From: Chara braunii
Lineage: Eukaryota; Streptophyta; Charophyceae; Charales; Characeae
Assembly (NCBI GenBank): GCA_003427395.1
Contig: BFEA01000379.1
Location: 317,399 to 344,288 of the forward strand
Reading direction: 5' to 3'
DNA length: 26,890 bases
Part shown: in pieces, positions 1-8,612 of the stretch
How the letters are laid out: each line of letters opens with the position of its first letter
Numbering within the stretch: position 1 is the first letter of the stretch
Notes under the pieces: generated by a model
Told to the model about the DNA's origin: nothing
Databases searched by the model: none
Seen by the model: the letters and a program-made list of their open reading frames with translations, nothing else
Made by a program: the position numbers and the translations under genes

Positions 1-133
1 TTTTTTTTTTTTTTTTTTTTTTTTTTTTTGGGTTCCGCGTTCGGCCGAACGTCCGAACACGTTGAGAGGGGATGCCGAACGTTCGGGCGTTCGGGTTCGG
101 GCGTTCGGCCCATCCCGAACGCCGGCAACCTTG
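1..133 (+). mobile_element. Right end of a family U inverted-repeat element (U0, partial)
   Basis: The leading T run followed by a GC-rich block of repeated CGAACG/CGTTCGGG motifs matches the right ends of the complete copies near 2116 and 3550, where a T run also precedes the same block. It ends in GGCAACCTTG and passes directly into (TA)n. Only the right end lies in the window. No coding capacity is seen. Confidence 0.7.
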
Positions 134-153
134 TATATATATATATATATATA

Positions 154-429
154 CTAGGCTACCAGAGTGGCCCGGGGTCACTTGCCCGGCCGGGCCAAAA
201 GGATTTAAAAAATAAAAATAATAAAAAATATTTTAAATTTTTATTTTATATTTTAAATTTGGTAGAGCATTTTGATGTGACCCTGAGGCAAAAGTTGTTC
301 TGTTTATTTTTCTGCATAACATAGTTTTTGTTCAGATTTTTTGGATTTTTTTTTGTTTTTGCTGGGACCCTCCCTTGTCCTTGCACGGGCTGGCCACCCG
401 GGACCCGGGCGGCCCGGCTGGTAGCCTAG
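154..429. mobile_element. 276-bp MITE-like element (family V) between two (TA)n tracts
   Basis: It begins CTAGGCTACCAG and ends with the exact reverse complement, CTGGTAGCCTAG. GC-rich imperfect inverted repeats (GGCCCGGG-type) extend about 30 bp further inward. The centre is AT-rich and distantly resembles the AT-rich interior of family U (a block with gcaaa...tgtttatttttct..cataacata). (TA)n flanks both sides, so any target duplication is invisible. It has no open frame of its own and is therefore a non-autonomous DNA-transposon-like element. The superfamily is not assignable. Confidence 0.65.
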
Positions 430-448
430 TATATATATATATATATAT

Positions 449-516
449 GCCCCTCGTTTGTTGTCCTCTTCTCTCTCTCTGCCTACGGTTTTACCGGGCA
501 GTTCTGTTTGTGACGA
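449..516 (+). mobile_element. Family W copy 1 (5'-truncated, no ribozyme)
   Basis: This matches the segment downstream of the hammerhead at 2546-2613: CCCCTCGTTTG at its start, then GCCTACGG, ACCGGGCAG and a GACGA end leading into (TA)n. Its left border is the (TA)n that follows element V, so everything upstream of CCCCTCG is missing. It shares its 3' end with the other three copies. Confidence 0.6.
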
Positions 517-551
517 TATATATATATATATATATACAGAGAGAGAGAGAG

Positions 552-1315
552 AGAGGGTTGCCGGCGTTCGGGACGGGCCGAACACCCGAACCCGAACGCC
601 CGAACGTTTGGGACCCCCTCTGGACGCATTCGGACGTTCCGCCGAACTGATAAAAAAAAAAGAAAAAAAAAAGAAAAAACAAATTCCAAAAAATCTGGAA
701 AACATATATATTATGCAGAAGAATAAACTCAACAACATTTGACTCAACAACATTTGACTCAACGTTATGTCCAACTTCTTTACCAAATTTGAAATAAAAA
801 TCAAATACTAAAAATAAATTAAAATAAAAATAAAAATTAGAAAAAATAAAACGAGAATTAAATTATTGCGTGGGTGAGCACGTTTTTGACACCACCATCT
901 TTGGCGATTTTTTTTTTGGGGGGATGTGAAAAATTCGATGAAAATTTATATATGCGTATCTTACATAATAGAGAATCTACGAATAAAGTTTGAAAAAATA
1001 ATAAATTGTTTTCTGCCCCGAAATAAAGAAAAAACAAAAAGTGAAAAGAGAGAAAAAACAAATTTGTGAGTGAACAAGCAAGTTTTGACACCACCACCTT
1101 TGAGGATTTTTCATTTTTGTTTGGCTCAACAGAATGACTTCAAAATTAATCAGGGGATACATTACATCACAAAGAACTCACACAAAAAAAAAAATAATAA
1201 TAATAATAATATTTGGGTGCCAAAATATTTTTTTTGCTGGGACTGAACCCCTTCAAGTTCGGGCCCCGTACGTTGGTCAGCTTAAGGGCCTCCGTACGTT
1301 CGGCCTGGCAACCCT
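552..1315 (-). mobile_element. Family U inverted-repeat element, copy U1 (minus)
   Basis: Read on the minus strand it starts AGGGTTGCCAGGCCGAACG and ends with the complement of GAGGGTTGCCGGCGTTCGGG, so its ends are inverted repeats of each other. Inside is a GC-rich CGAACG block, then two tandem copies (about 190 bp apart) of a module containing a GGTGTCAAAA..TGCT-type motif, then an AT-rich block, a purine/pyrimidine run and a second CGAACG block. Order and content match U2 and U3. It is in opposite orientation to U2, and only a (TA)n spacer separates the two. Short open frames across it are artefacts of microsatellites. It is non-autonomous. Confidence 0.7.
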
Positions 1316-1342
1316 ATATATATATATATATATACATATATA

Positions 1343-2116
1343 CAGGGTTACCTGACCGAACGTTCGGGGGCCCCGGGCTGGCCCCCGAACGCTCGGGCGT
1401 TCGGGGTCCCGTTCGGGGGCCGAACACCTCCAGGTTCGTCCCCCGCCAAAAAATATTTTGGGGCCTATAAATAAGTTTTTTTTTCTGAAGTTTTTGTTGT
1501 GAGTTCTCTATGATGTAACCTACACGCCTATTAAGTTTGAAACCATTCTGTTAAGCCCAAAAACCTTAAAATTCTTCAAAAATGGGGGTGTCAAAACGTG
1601 CTCGCCCACTCACTATTTTGTTTTTTTTTCACTTTCAACTTTTTGTTTTCACTTCCTTTCGGGATCTAAACAATTTTATTATTTTTTGAAAATTTTTTAA
1701 TGAGTTATTGATTATGTAAACTACATATCTGTAACTTTTCAGGGCATTTGACAATGCCAAAAAATGATTAAAAATCGACAAAGATGGCGGTGTCGAAAAG
1801 GTGCTGGCTCAGTCACTCATTTTAATTCTTTTTTTTTTTTTTCCTTATTTTTATCATAGTGTTTATTTTCTATATTTGATTTTTAATTCCAATTTGGTAA
1901 AGGATTTGGATGCAGTGCCTGGGCAAATGTTGTTTAGTTTATTTTTCTCCATAACATATTTTGTTTTTCGAAATTGTTTGAGAACGTTTTTTTTTTTGTT
2001 TTTTTTTTTTTTTTGTCCGCGTTCAGCCCGAACGGCCGAACGCCTTCCGAAGGGGTCCCGTACGTTCAGGCGTTCGGGTTTGGGCGTTCGGCCCGTCCCG
2101 AACGCCGGCAACCCTG
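1343..2116 (+). mobile_element. Family U inverted-repeat element, copy U2 (plus)
   Basis: The left end is CAGGGTTACCTGACCGAACG. The right end, reverse complemented, is CAGGGTTGCCGGCGTTCGGG. (TA)n tracts flank both sides. The interior repeats the module GATGGCGGTGTCGAAAAGGTGC/GGGGGTGTCAAAACGTGC twice, about 190 bp apart, followed by an AT-rich block and a T run just before the right-hand GC block. CAGGG termini and 8-bp TA-rich target sites are typical of hAT transposons, so a hAT-derived MITE is a reasonable but unproven guess. Insertion of small elements into (TA)n is known from the rice Micron family. Confidence 0.72.
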
Positions 2117-2130
2117 TATATATATATATA

Positions 2131-2190
2131 TCGTTTGTTGTCCTCTTCTCCCTCTCTGCCTACGGTTTACCGGCCAGTTCTATTTGACGA
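2131..2190 (+). mobile_element. Family W copy 2 (5'-truncated)
   Basis: It starts inside the W sequence at CGTTTGTTGTCC immediately after the (TA)n that ends U2. It finishes with the shared GACGA-(TA) end. It is the shortest copy and lacks the ribozyme. Confidence 0.6.
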
Positions 2191-2413
2191 TATATACTAC
2201 GTCTTCACTAGCTTCCTGCTACGTTTTTCTCCGGTCAGGTCGAGCGGCAGTGGTCGGGGCCGTCACTACGCGGCCATGCTGTGCCTCTAGTGCCAGCGGC
2301 GTGTCTGGAGTATATTTTTTGGCTGTGATAGACCTTTCTTTGTTTCGTGGATGTTTTGCTGGCTTGTGATGGGGTGTGAACCGACAGTCTGTAGAGTTTT
2401 CCATCTGGTGTGG

Positions 2414-2461
2414 GTGAGTGATAGTCTACTTTGATTTTGGTTNAGGTAGATTATCATTTAC
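2414..2461 (+). other. Imperfect 16-bp hairpin upstream of the ribozyme
   Basis: The left arm GTGAGTGATAGTCTAC (2414-2429) pairs with GTAGATTATCATTTAC (2446-2461), with 13 of 16 positions Watson-Crick and the rest wobble or mismatch. The loop contains the N at 2443. It lies 23 nt before the first ribozyme strand. Confidence 0.5.
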
Positions 2462-2484
2462 AGTGTAATCAGTGAGGGGATTCT

Positions 2485-2544
2485 GCAGACTGTTGAGGGT
2501 TCAGCCTCCTGATGAGTCGGTGAAACTCCGACGAAACAGTTTGT
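2485..2544 (+). ncRNA. Type III hammerhead ribozyme
   Basis: All conserved core positions are present: CUGAUGA at 2509-2515 (C3 to A9) and GAA at 2533-2535 (G12 to A14), followed by A15.1 at 2536. Stem II is GUCGG (2516-2520) with CCGAC (2528-2532), closed by a 7-nt loop. Stem I is GAGG (2495-2498) with CCUC (2505-2508) and a 6-nt loop. Stem III is open-ended: GCAGACUGU (2485-2493) pairs with ACAGUUUGU (2536-2544), 9 bp including two G-U. H17 is U2494, so the cleavage triplet is GUU and the predicted cut falls between 2494 and 2495. GUU is an allowed NUH triplet but less common than GUC. Activity is inferred, not shown. Confidence 0.85.
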
Positions 2545-2634
2545 CACAGCCCCTCGTTTGTTGTCCTCTTCTCCCTCTCTGCCTACGGTTTACCGGGCAG
2601 TTCTATTTGACGAGATATATATATATATATATAT

Positions 2635-2750
2635 AGGGTTCAACCTCCTAATTAGTCGGTGAAACTCTGACGAAACCGTTTGTCACAACCCCTCGTTTGT
2701 TGTCCTCTTCTCCCTCGCTGCCTACGGTTAACCGGACATCTCTATTTGAA
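2635..2750 (+). mobile_element. Family W copy 4 with a dead hammerhead
   Basis: It is a near copy of 2496-2613, offset by 139 bp. Stem II and the GAAAC strand are kept, but the core reads CUAAUUA instead of CUGAUGA (G5 to A at 2650, G8 to U at 2653), which should abolish catalysis. The first strand of stem III is absent because (TA)n precedes it. Its left edge aligns within one or two bases of the predicted self-cleavage point of copy 3. The right end again runs into (TA)n. Confidence 0.6.
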
Positions 2751-2816
2751 AATATATACATATATATATATATATATATCATCACAAACAGATATATATA
2801 TGTATACAAGGTCACC

Positions 2817-3550
2817 AGCCCGTACGTACGGAGGTCCTCGGGCAGACCTCCGTACGTACGGGCGTTCGAGGTCCCGTACGGGGTCCGAAGCCGACATCGT
2901 TCGGCCCCCGCCAAAAATTATTTCGGGGCCTAAAAATAATTATGTTTTTCTGAATTGTTTTTTTGTGAGTTCTCTATGACGTGAGGTACATGCCTGTAAA
3001 TTTTCAAGTCATTGGGCTAAGCCAAAAAATAATTAAAAATCGCCAAAGATGGCGGTGTCAAAACGTGCGCACCCACGTATTTTTCCACTTCTTACTTTTT
3101 GTTTTCATTTTAGTTAGGAGTCTAAACAACTTTTTTATTTTTTGAAACTTTTTTAGTGGGTTTTGTATTATGTGAAGTACACATCTGTAAATTTTCAGGG
3201 CATTTAGAGATGCCAAACAAAAATGAAAAATCACCAAAGATGGCAGTGTCGAAAACATGCTCGCGCACTCACTACATTTAATTCTCTTTTTATTTATATT
3301 TATTTTTATTATTAGTATTTATTTTCCGTATTTTATTTTTATTTCAAATTTGATAAGGAATTCAGATGTAATGCTCAGGCAAATCATGTTTAATTTATTT
3401 TTCTCCATAACATATCTTTTTTTTTAGATTTGTTTGATGACGTTTTTTTTTTTTTTTTTTTGGTCCGCGTTCGGCCCGAACGGCCGAACGCATCCCCAAG
3501 GGGTCCCATACGTTCGGGCGTTCGGCCCGTCCCGAACGCCGGTTACCCTG
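2817..3550 (+). mobile_element. Family U inverted-repeat element, copy U3 (plus)
   Basis: The left end CAAGGTCACCAG and the right end (reverse complement CAGGGTAACCGGCGTTCGGG) are inverted repeats. CCGTACGTACGG palindromes lie inside the left end. The interior has the same doubled module as U2 (GATGGCGGTGTCAAAACGTGC near 3050 and GATGGCAGTGTCGAAAACATGC near 3240), the AT-rich block and the T run before the right end. (TA)-rich flanks are present on both sides. It is parallel to U2. Confidence 0.7.
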
Positions 3551-4050
3551 TATGTATATATATTAGAGTACTTAGAAGTTGAGAAGTGCATGGTGTGTAG
3601 ATTAATGATGTCACGATTAAAGAGTCCATCAAACGTTTGATGAGTGATAGTATAGAATGATCGTGAGTGCATAAAGTTGTTGTGAAGGAGATTTTAGAAA
3701 GAGTGATGTAGTCGTATTGTTTATGGTGATGTGATGTATCGAAAGGAAGAAGGGATGAGTGGTTAATGGTGGTAACGAGGGTCGCGGTAACCTTTCATCC
3801 TTTCTAGAGCAAAGATGACTATGTCGATTTATGGTGAGGGTGAGGTCTGGCAGGTGTTTGATGACCTAACGTAGTGGTCGGTATGGAGAGTGGTTTGATA
3901 GTTTTTTTTTTTTTTTTTTTTTTTGTAATGAGTCAGCAATGCATGCGAGTTGCGAGGCTTGCAGCGAGTTGTTGTTCGTCCCTCTTTCTCGTTTCCTAAC
4001 CCCCTTTCCTTCTGCGTGTTTTTTTTTTTTTTTTTTTTTTTTTTTTCTTT

Positions 4051-4099
<49 letters not shown>

Positions 4100-5210
4100 C
4101 CGTTCCCCCCCCTTTTTTTTTTCTTTTTTTTGTTTGGACGGTTCATGGGATGCAGGAATAGGTATAGGTCGGGCAGTTGGCCCCCCTTTGCTCTCGTAAG
4201 TTATGATGCTTAGGGTGACTACTGTTCCGAGCTAATAAGTATCGTAGGTCTAAAAAGGTGATCGTGTAAGAAGTAATTGGATGATCGGAAAAAAGTTGCT
4301 CATCGTAAATAATTTGAATAAGGCATTATTCATGATATTGATGATGACAAGTATGAGAGGGTATAATTTTCAATGTATCCTCTCTTTGAAAAGTAGTGGT
4401 GAAATATCCGGTGATTCGTTAACAATGATATTCCCCTTCTTTGCCTTTTTTATTTTTTTTTATTTTTTATTTTTTTTAAGGATGAAAGAAAACAAGTCGG
4501 GTAGGTAGACAGTGAAGAAATTCCCTGATGACTTTTGTCCCCTTTTCTCCTTTTTTGTTTGGTCGTAATTTGCGAAGCGAAAGACAATCGTTGTTCTGAA
4601 TTATTCATTAACGACAAGTTTGAGTGATCGGGGATTTGTTGGTCATCGTAGTTTGAATGATTTGATCATCATTTTTCTATGCTGTCAGCGACAGACATGG
4701 TTTGATTGATTTGTGAACCCCTCTTTTCTCCCCTCTTGGAAGAAGATGGTTTATATGGGGTTGTCTTCTTGCGGCGAATCCTCCGTTTCCCCTCCTTTTT
4801 TTTTTTTTTTTTTTTTTTTTTTGCATTCGTTCGATGCAAATGATATTTGAATTCAGTTGTTTAACAAAAAATGGTTTTCTGGTTAATTAGTGGTCGCTGA
4901 GTTCAAGTGCTTACTTAATCGGTCACATGGTCATCTGATTGAGTAGATGATCGGTTTGTCCGGTGAAAGATGATGTGGTAGGTGATAGAAAAGTGAATAA
5001 GTAGATTTGGGGTGATGTTTGAATGATTGCTTGATGGGCAGGTGATGATTGGAGTAATGGCGTGCACGGCAACCGAATTATTGGTTGCCTATTGTGTAGG
5101 GTAAATCCGTTTTTTTTTTTTTTTTNTGCTTTGCCTTCTCAATTTTCTTTCTTTTATTTTATTTATTTATTTTATTTATTTTATTTATTTTATTTTATTT
5201 TATTTCTTTT

Positions 5211-5269
<59 letters not shown>

Positions 5270-5640
5270 TCGATGTTGGTGATTTTATGCATCCAAGTTG
5301 ATAAGTTGGTGGTGGTGAGCTATTGAGAACGCTAAGTGTAGCCCAGTGGATCTCTTATATTCTGTCCTTCCTTCTCAATTTTTTTTATTTTTTTTTTAAG
5401 GCAACCTTCTTGGTGAATGGTTGGCTGGTGAGATACTGAAATGCATTTCTCGTTTCGGAAGGCCTAACTTATGAATTGCTATCGGCTTGAGGGGGTGATC
5501 GTGAACCAGTTCCTCTCTTTCCTAGTATCCTTCTCCCTTTTTTTTCTTTTTTTTTTTTAACAGTGTGGGAGCAGTGAATGTGTCGATCATATGTGACATT
5601 GAAATCATTGAAAACAACAAACGATTTAGGTTAAGGAAGG
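3551..5640. other. T-rich low-complexity region without recognisable genes
   Basis: Long plus-strand T runs recur at about 3901-3924, 4020-4046, 4059-4099, 4795-4822, 5111-5125 and 5213-5267, several next to C runs. Open frames here are translations of homopolymers (poly-Phe or poly-Lys) and are not genes. Between the runs the sequence is mixed, with frequent GATGATCG/TTTGAATGAT-like words. I see no protein or RNA family. An N at 5126 interrupts one T run, which may mark an assembly problem. Confidence 0.5.
5150..5267. repeat. (TTTTA)n/(TTTA)n microsatellite followed by a T run of about 50
   Basis: Alternating TTTA and TTTTA units run from about 5150 to 5205 and pass into an almost pure T tract. 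This is simple-sequence DNA, possibly the tail of a retroposed copy on the minus strand. Confidence 0.7.
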
Positions 5641-6317
5641 AAAGGAGGAGGGAACTTATTTATCCAAAACGGAATCATCCATCTCATTCCTATACAAGTT
5701 AGCAGAAAATGCACCCAAAGCCCTTGCTTCTGCTTGCTGCTTAGAATTTATGACGTTTTAATGCAGAATCAATGAATGCTTACTAAATATATTTTCAAAG
5801 AAGCATAACAGAGAAACATTTTGGTACCGTTGTCATTAAAGAGGTGCTTCGTCATCTCGAAACCACCTAACTTGATGGATTGACTTCATCGCCCTCAACC
5901 TTACAAATATGAAAAGACTGATTACAACCCTTTTCACATATTCAACCCCAGTGGGTCATGATTACTAGTTGTTGATGACAGGGAGGTCCCTGCTTCACCG
6001 ATCATCATTATTATCATTAGAATCTATTAGTTTTAGTTGGGGGAAGGAAAGTTGAGGGAAAGGGGAAGCGGAAGAGAAGGAGGAAGTAGATAAAGAGGAC
6101 GAGGAGGAAGAGAAGGATGATACAAAAAAGAAAAATGTAGTCTAAGCCTCTAAAAATATGCGGGCTTCTCCTTGGTCTGCTTACTTTCGGGGTGGGAGGG
6201 TTGGGGTGGACGAGAGATGGAGTGTGGGAAGTTGGGGGAGGAGGTTGGGGTACTAGAAGAAGCTGGTGAACTGGGATCGGCCTGTTTGGGGGAGGGAAAT
6301 TAGATTCGGAGGCGTAA
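5641..6317. other. No gene recognised; purine-rich tract at about 6040-6150
   Basis: The stretch has ordinary composition except for a GA-rich block (about 6040-6150) that reads as Glu/Lys/Asp-rich in one plus frame of only about 30 codons between stops. I treat it as low complexity. It lies downstream of the minus-strand open frame ending at 6318 and could include its 3' untranslated region. Confidence 0.3.
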
Positions 6318-7067
6318 TCAGAGGATCTTCGGTGCCTCTTCTTCTTCTGCTGGTGGCATCTTCAGCTTTCTTTTTAGGCGACATCGTGGTTCTTTTTGGT
6401 CGATGAAGGAGAAGACGTGGGTTGTGTCCTGGAGCTTCACAATGAGGCATGGGAGCGTCGACTGTGAAGGATAAATTGCCTCTCTTGGAAAGTGAGGCAC
6501 CGGTTGGTACTGTATCAGAATTCCGCAGGCTTGATCCGTGATCGCTCTGAACCAGGGGTCTGGTCCTGATTGAACCAGTTGTTCGAGTAGGGGGTGGGAG
6601 ATGTCTCCCTTTGCTATCTGACTGGAAAAGCCTTTGAAGAAGAATGTCAGGAGGGATATGAAGCCAGGTAGCCTTCCGAGAGAGAGAAGGTTCTCCGCCA
6701 GGCTGAGCAATCCGCTGTTAACCCAGTATCTCGAGGAGCCGATCCTTGCTGATGCTAGACAAAGGGAGAAGCCGTAGAAGGGAATGCGAAGATCGTGATC
6801 ATGCTGCACTTTGTATTGCGCCAGCTCCGCGTTTGCTTTTTCTTGTTCCAGAGCAGTGAGGGAGTTGAGAGGGTGGGTTCCTACAGACACGAGAGAAAGG
6901 AGAAGGTTGGTGTAGAATGGGTGGGAGAGTAGTTCCATCGCTTGATCCCTTTTGAGGAAGAACTTGAAGAAGGATTGTTCACCATTTTGGAAGGTGCAGA
7001 AAACGGTTTCCTCTACAAGTTCGAGGAGATATGAGGTGACGAGATTGGATCCGAACCTACGTTCCAT
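6318..7067 (-). CDS. Uncharacterised protein, about 250 aa from the first ATG
   Basis: The frame is open from a stop near 7418 to the TGA at 6318, roughly 366 codons, long for this window. The first in-frame ATG is at 7067; the frame upstream has no ATG, so an upstream exon or a truncated 5' end is possible. The protein has alternating hydrophobic and polar stretches (for example SLLTFFFKGF, ELVEETVFCTF), one Ala/Glu/Gln segment that could be helical, and a basic-acidic C-terminus (RCRLKRKLK then EEEE). I see no signal peptide, catalytic motif or zinc-binding cluster. I do not recognise the family. A faint resemblance to part of ORF3 of the large retrotransposon suggests it could be the accessory ORF of another retroelement on this strand. 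It could equally be a host exon. Confidence 0.4.
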   Translation of the reverse strand: MERRFGSNLVTSYLLELVEETVFCTFQNGEQSFFKFFLKRDQAMELLSHPFYTNLLLSLVSVGTHPLNSLTALEQEKANAELAQYKVQHDHDLRIPFYGFSLCLASARIGSSRYWVNSGLLSLAENLLSLGRLPGFISLLTFFFKGFSSQIAKGDISHPLLEQLVQSGPDPWFRAITDQACGILIQYQPVPHFPREAIYPSQSTLPCLIVKLQDTTHVFSFIDQKEPRCRLKRKLKMPPAEEEEAPKIL

Positions 7068-7417
7068 GAAAGTGGATTGTAGGGATGTGATGGTGTGAGG
7101 AGGGATGAAGGGAATGAAAAAGATGTGAAGAGGGAGGAGCAAGGCGGATGTGGGGTCCACAACGAAGATTCGTTGTATGTTGTCGTCTGCAGCTACAGGT
7201 GGTAAGGTTATGGAGGAGCGAAGAGGGGTTATAAGCGAAAAGAAGATGGTCGATAGTTGGGACTTAGTGATAGGATCCTGCGATTGAAGTGTGAGGTTGG
7301 AGGGGAAGAATGAGAGAAGGAAAAGGTCGAAGAGTGAGGTGTTGTCGATGTACAGAGAGTGAAAAAATGAAGATGTTGACGACGAAACTGGTGCGGCGTT
7401 GGGGGGTTAAATGACCG

Positions 7418-8340
7418 GATTAGGCAGGGGGGGGGCATGTCTCCGATTCTGCAGACTGACAGGTTCATGGTGAGGCGGCCAGGGATGGTGGGAACTGACC
7501 CAAAATGAGGGTGGACTGACTGCGGAACTGACCGAAAGAGAGACGCTGACTTCACAAACGACAATGGTGGATGTACGACCTTGACTTGGTGACAACTCCG
7601 GAGGACTTCGACCAATTGACTGACCCGGTAATGATCGTAGGTGACGACCTTCGCGTGACGGCGAAAAAGGCCGAGGACTGCGACCTGAGAGTCCCCTGAC
7701 CAAATCAAGGGGAGGCAAAGGACTCGACCTCTTAAAGACCTGACCTTTGTGTGGCGTACACGCAGGTTCGCATTTGCGATGAATGCTGCAGGCGGTCGGG
7801 GTCTGCCAATGGAAGGCGAGGCTCGAGAAAGCACGCAGGCTATCGTGGCTGGGCAGTTGCCTATGACTTATACAGTCGCAGGTCAAGGCAGTGGGAGCGG
7901 ACGAGCCGGTGAGGCCATACTCCAGCCAGGGTAAGCGTCACATCAAACCATGATGGAACCGTAGATGCAGAATAAAAATTTGTCCGTTGTTGATTTTAGG
8001 AGGGTGTGATATCTTGAAGACTTGTCGTCCTTAGATGCAGTAGATTTGTGGCTTGAACGTGTGGTCCCAAATGCTAATGTCCCGGTACCGGTTCCCAACC
8101 GTAAGTTGTTGTTGATTGTTGCGCTTGTTAATCTGTTTCGTTGACGCGAAGTGAAACCAGGTGCGGAGTTGCTGGCATAATGTAGCCGAAGGTATGGATG
8201 GATTCGACCGAACGATTTGAAAAAAACAATAAATCAAACCAGCAATACGCCCCCCAGACACCACTACGGCCGGAGATAGATGCATCTTGTCGCCATCACG
8301 TCCAGAGCTCGGTGCAAAATGTGCGGAGTTTGCATAACAC
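7418..8340. other. No confident gene; one exon-like plus-strand frame near 7780-7931
   Basis: From 7450 to 7745 the sequence repeats short CTGAC/ACTGAC words at irregular spacing. Open frames on the minus strand across this part are Ser/Pro/His-rich and look non-genic. On the plus strand a frame from about ATG 7779 to 7931 is Gly/Ala/Glu-rich and ends at a plausible splice donor (CCAGGGTAAGCG). It could be an exon or a gag-like remnant, but nothing identifies it. Short repeated words (TGCGGAGTT..GCATAA) occur at about 8162 and 8320. Confidence 0.2.
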
Positions 8341-8344
8341 CGGA

Positions 8345-8470
8345 CACTAGGGGAGGACATCCAACGACCTACCAGGTTCGTTGGTAATGCACGCAAGTGG
8401 CATTCGGGAGGTCTTGGGTTCAATCACCACTAGGCACATGTACATTCCTGGGCTAGATTGATGGCAGTCA
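8345..8470 (+). mobile_element. tRNA-derived SINE-like head
   Basis: GTTGGTAATGCAC at about 8379 resembles the A box/D-arm of a tRNA, and GGGAGGTCTTGGGTTCAATCACC (about 8408-8430) resembles the variable loop plus B box (GGTTCRANNCC). The spacing of about 30 nt fits an internal RNA polymerase III promoter. The minus-strand open frame here carries the NPRPPEC...ALPT pattern that such tRNA-derived repeats produce when translated. A tRNA pseudogene is the alternative. The 3' limit is not visible. Confidence 0.45.
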
Positions 8471-8612
8471 CCTAGAGATGGGCCGCTGGTCTACCCAGGG
8501 GGCATTGAGCAAAGACTGCTGATGTTTGTAGGGGGAGGGAAAACCAGGCGGGGGGCATAGGGACTGCTGCCCATCGAAGCAACTCTGTCCTGATGCTACC
8601 GGCTAGCAGGTA

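Larger units (their letters stand above)
2191..2613 (+). mobile_element. Family W copy 3: longest copy, hammerhead-bearing, retrozyme-like
   Basis: This copy carries about 290 bp of unique sequence (2191-2484), then the hammerhead ribozyme (2485-2544), then the W tail (2546-2613) ending in GACGA and (TA)n. A 16-bp imperfect hairpin (2414-2461) precedes the ribozyme. No protein is encoded: the open frames here are short and unlike any family I know. Small non-coding retroelements spread by hammerhead-processed RNAs (plant retrozymes), and hammerheads in Penelope-like elements, are established. Assignment to either is inference. There is an N at 2443. The left border is uncertain because it abuts copy 2. 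Confidence 0.55.

Noticed and set aside
375-804. Overlapping open frames with IYIYIYI repeats
   Set aside because: Translations of (TA)n and (GA)n microsatellites inside mobile-element junctions.
2636-2690. Second active hammerhead
   Set aside because: G5 and G8 of the core are changed and the first strand of stem III is missing.
3829-4213. Open frames of poly-Lys or poly-Phe on both strands
   Set aside because: They are direct translations of long T/C homopolymers; no codon pattern or domain.
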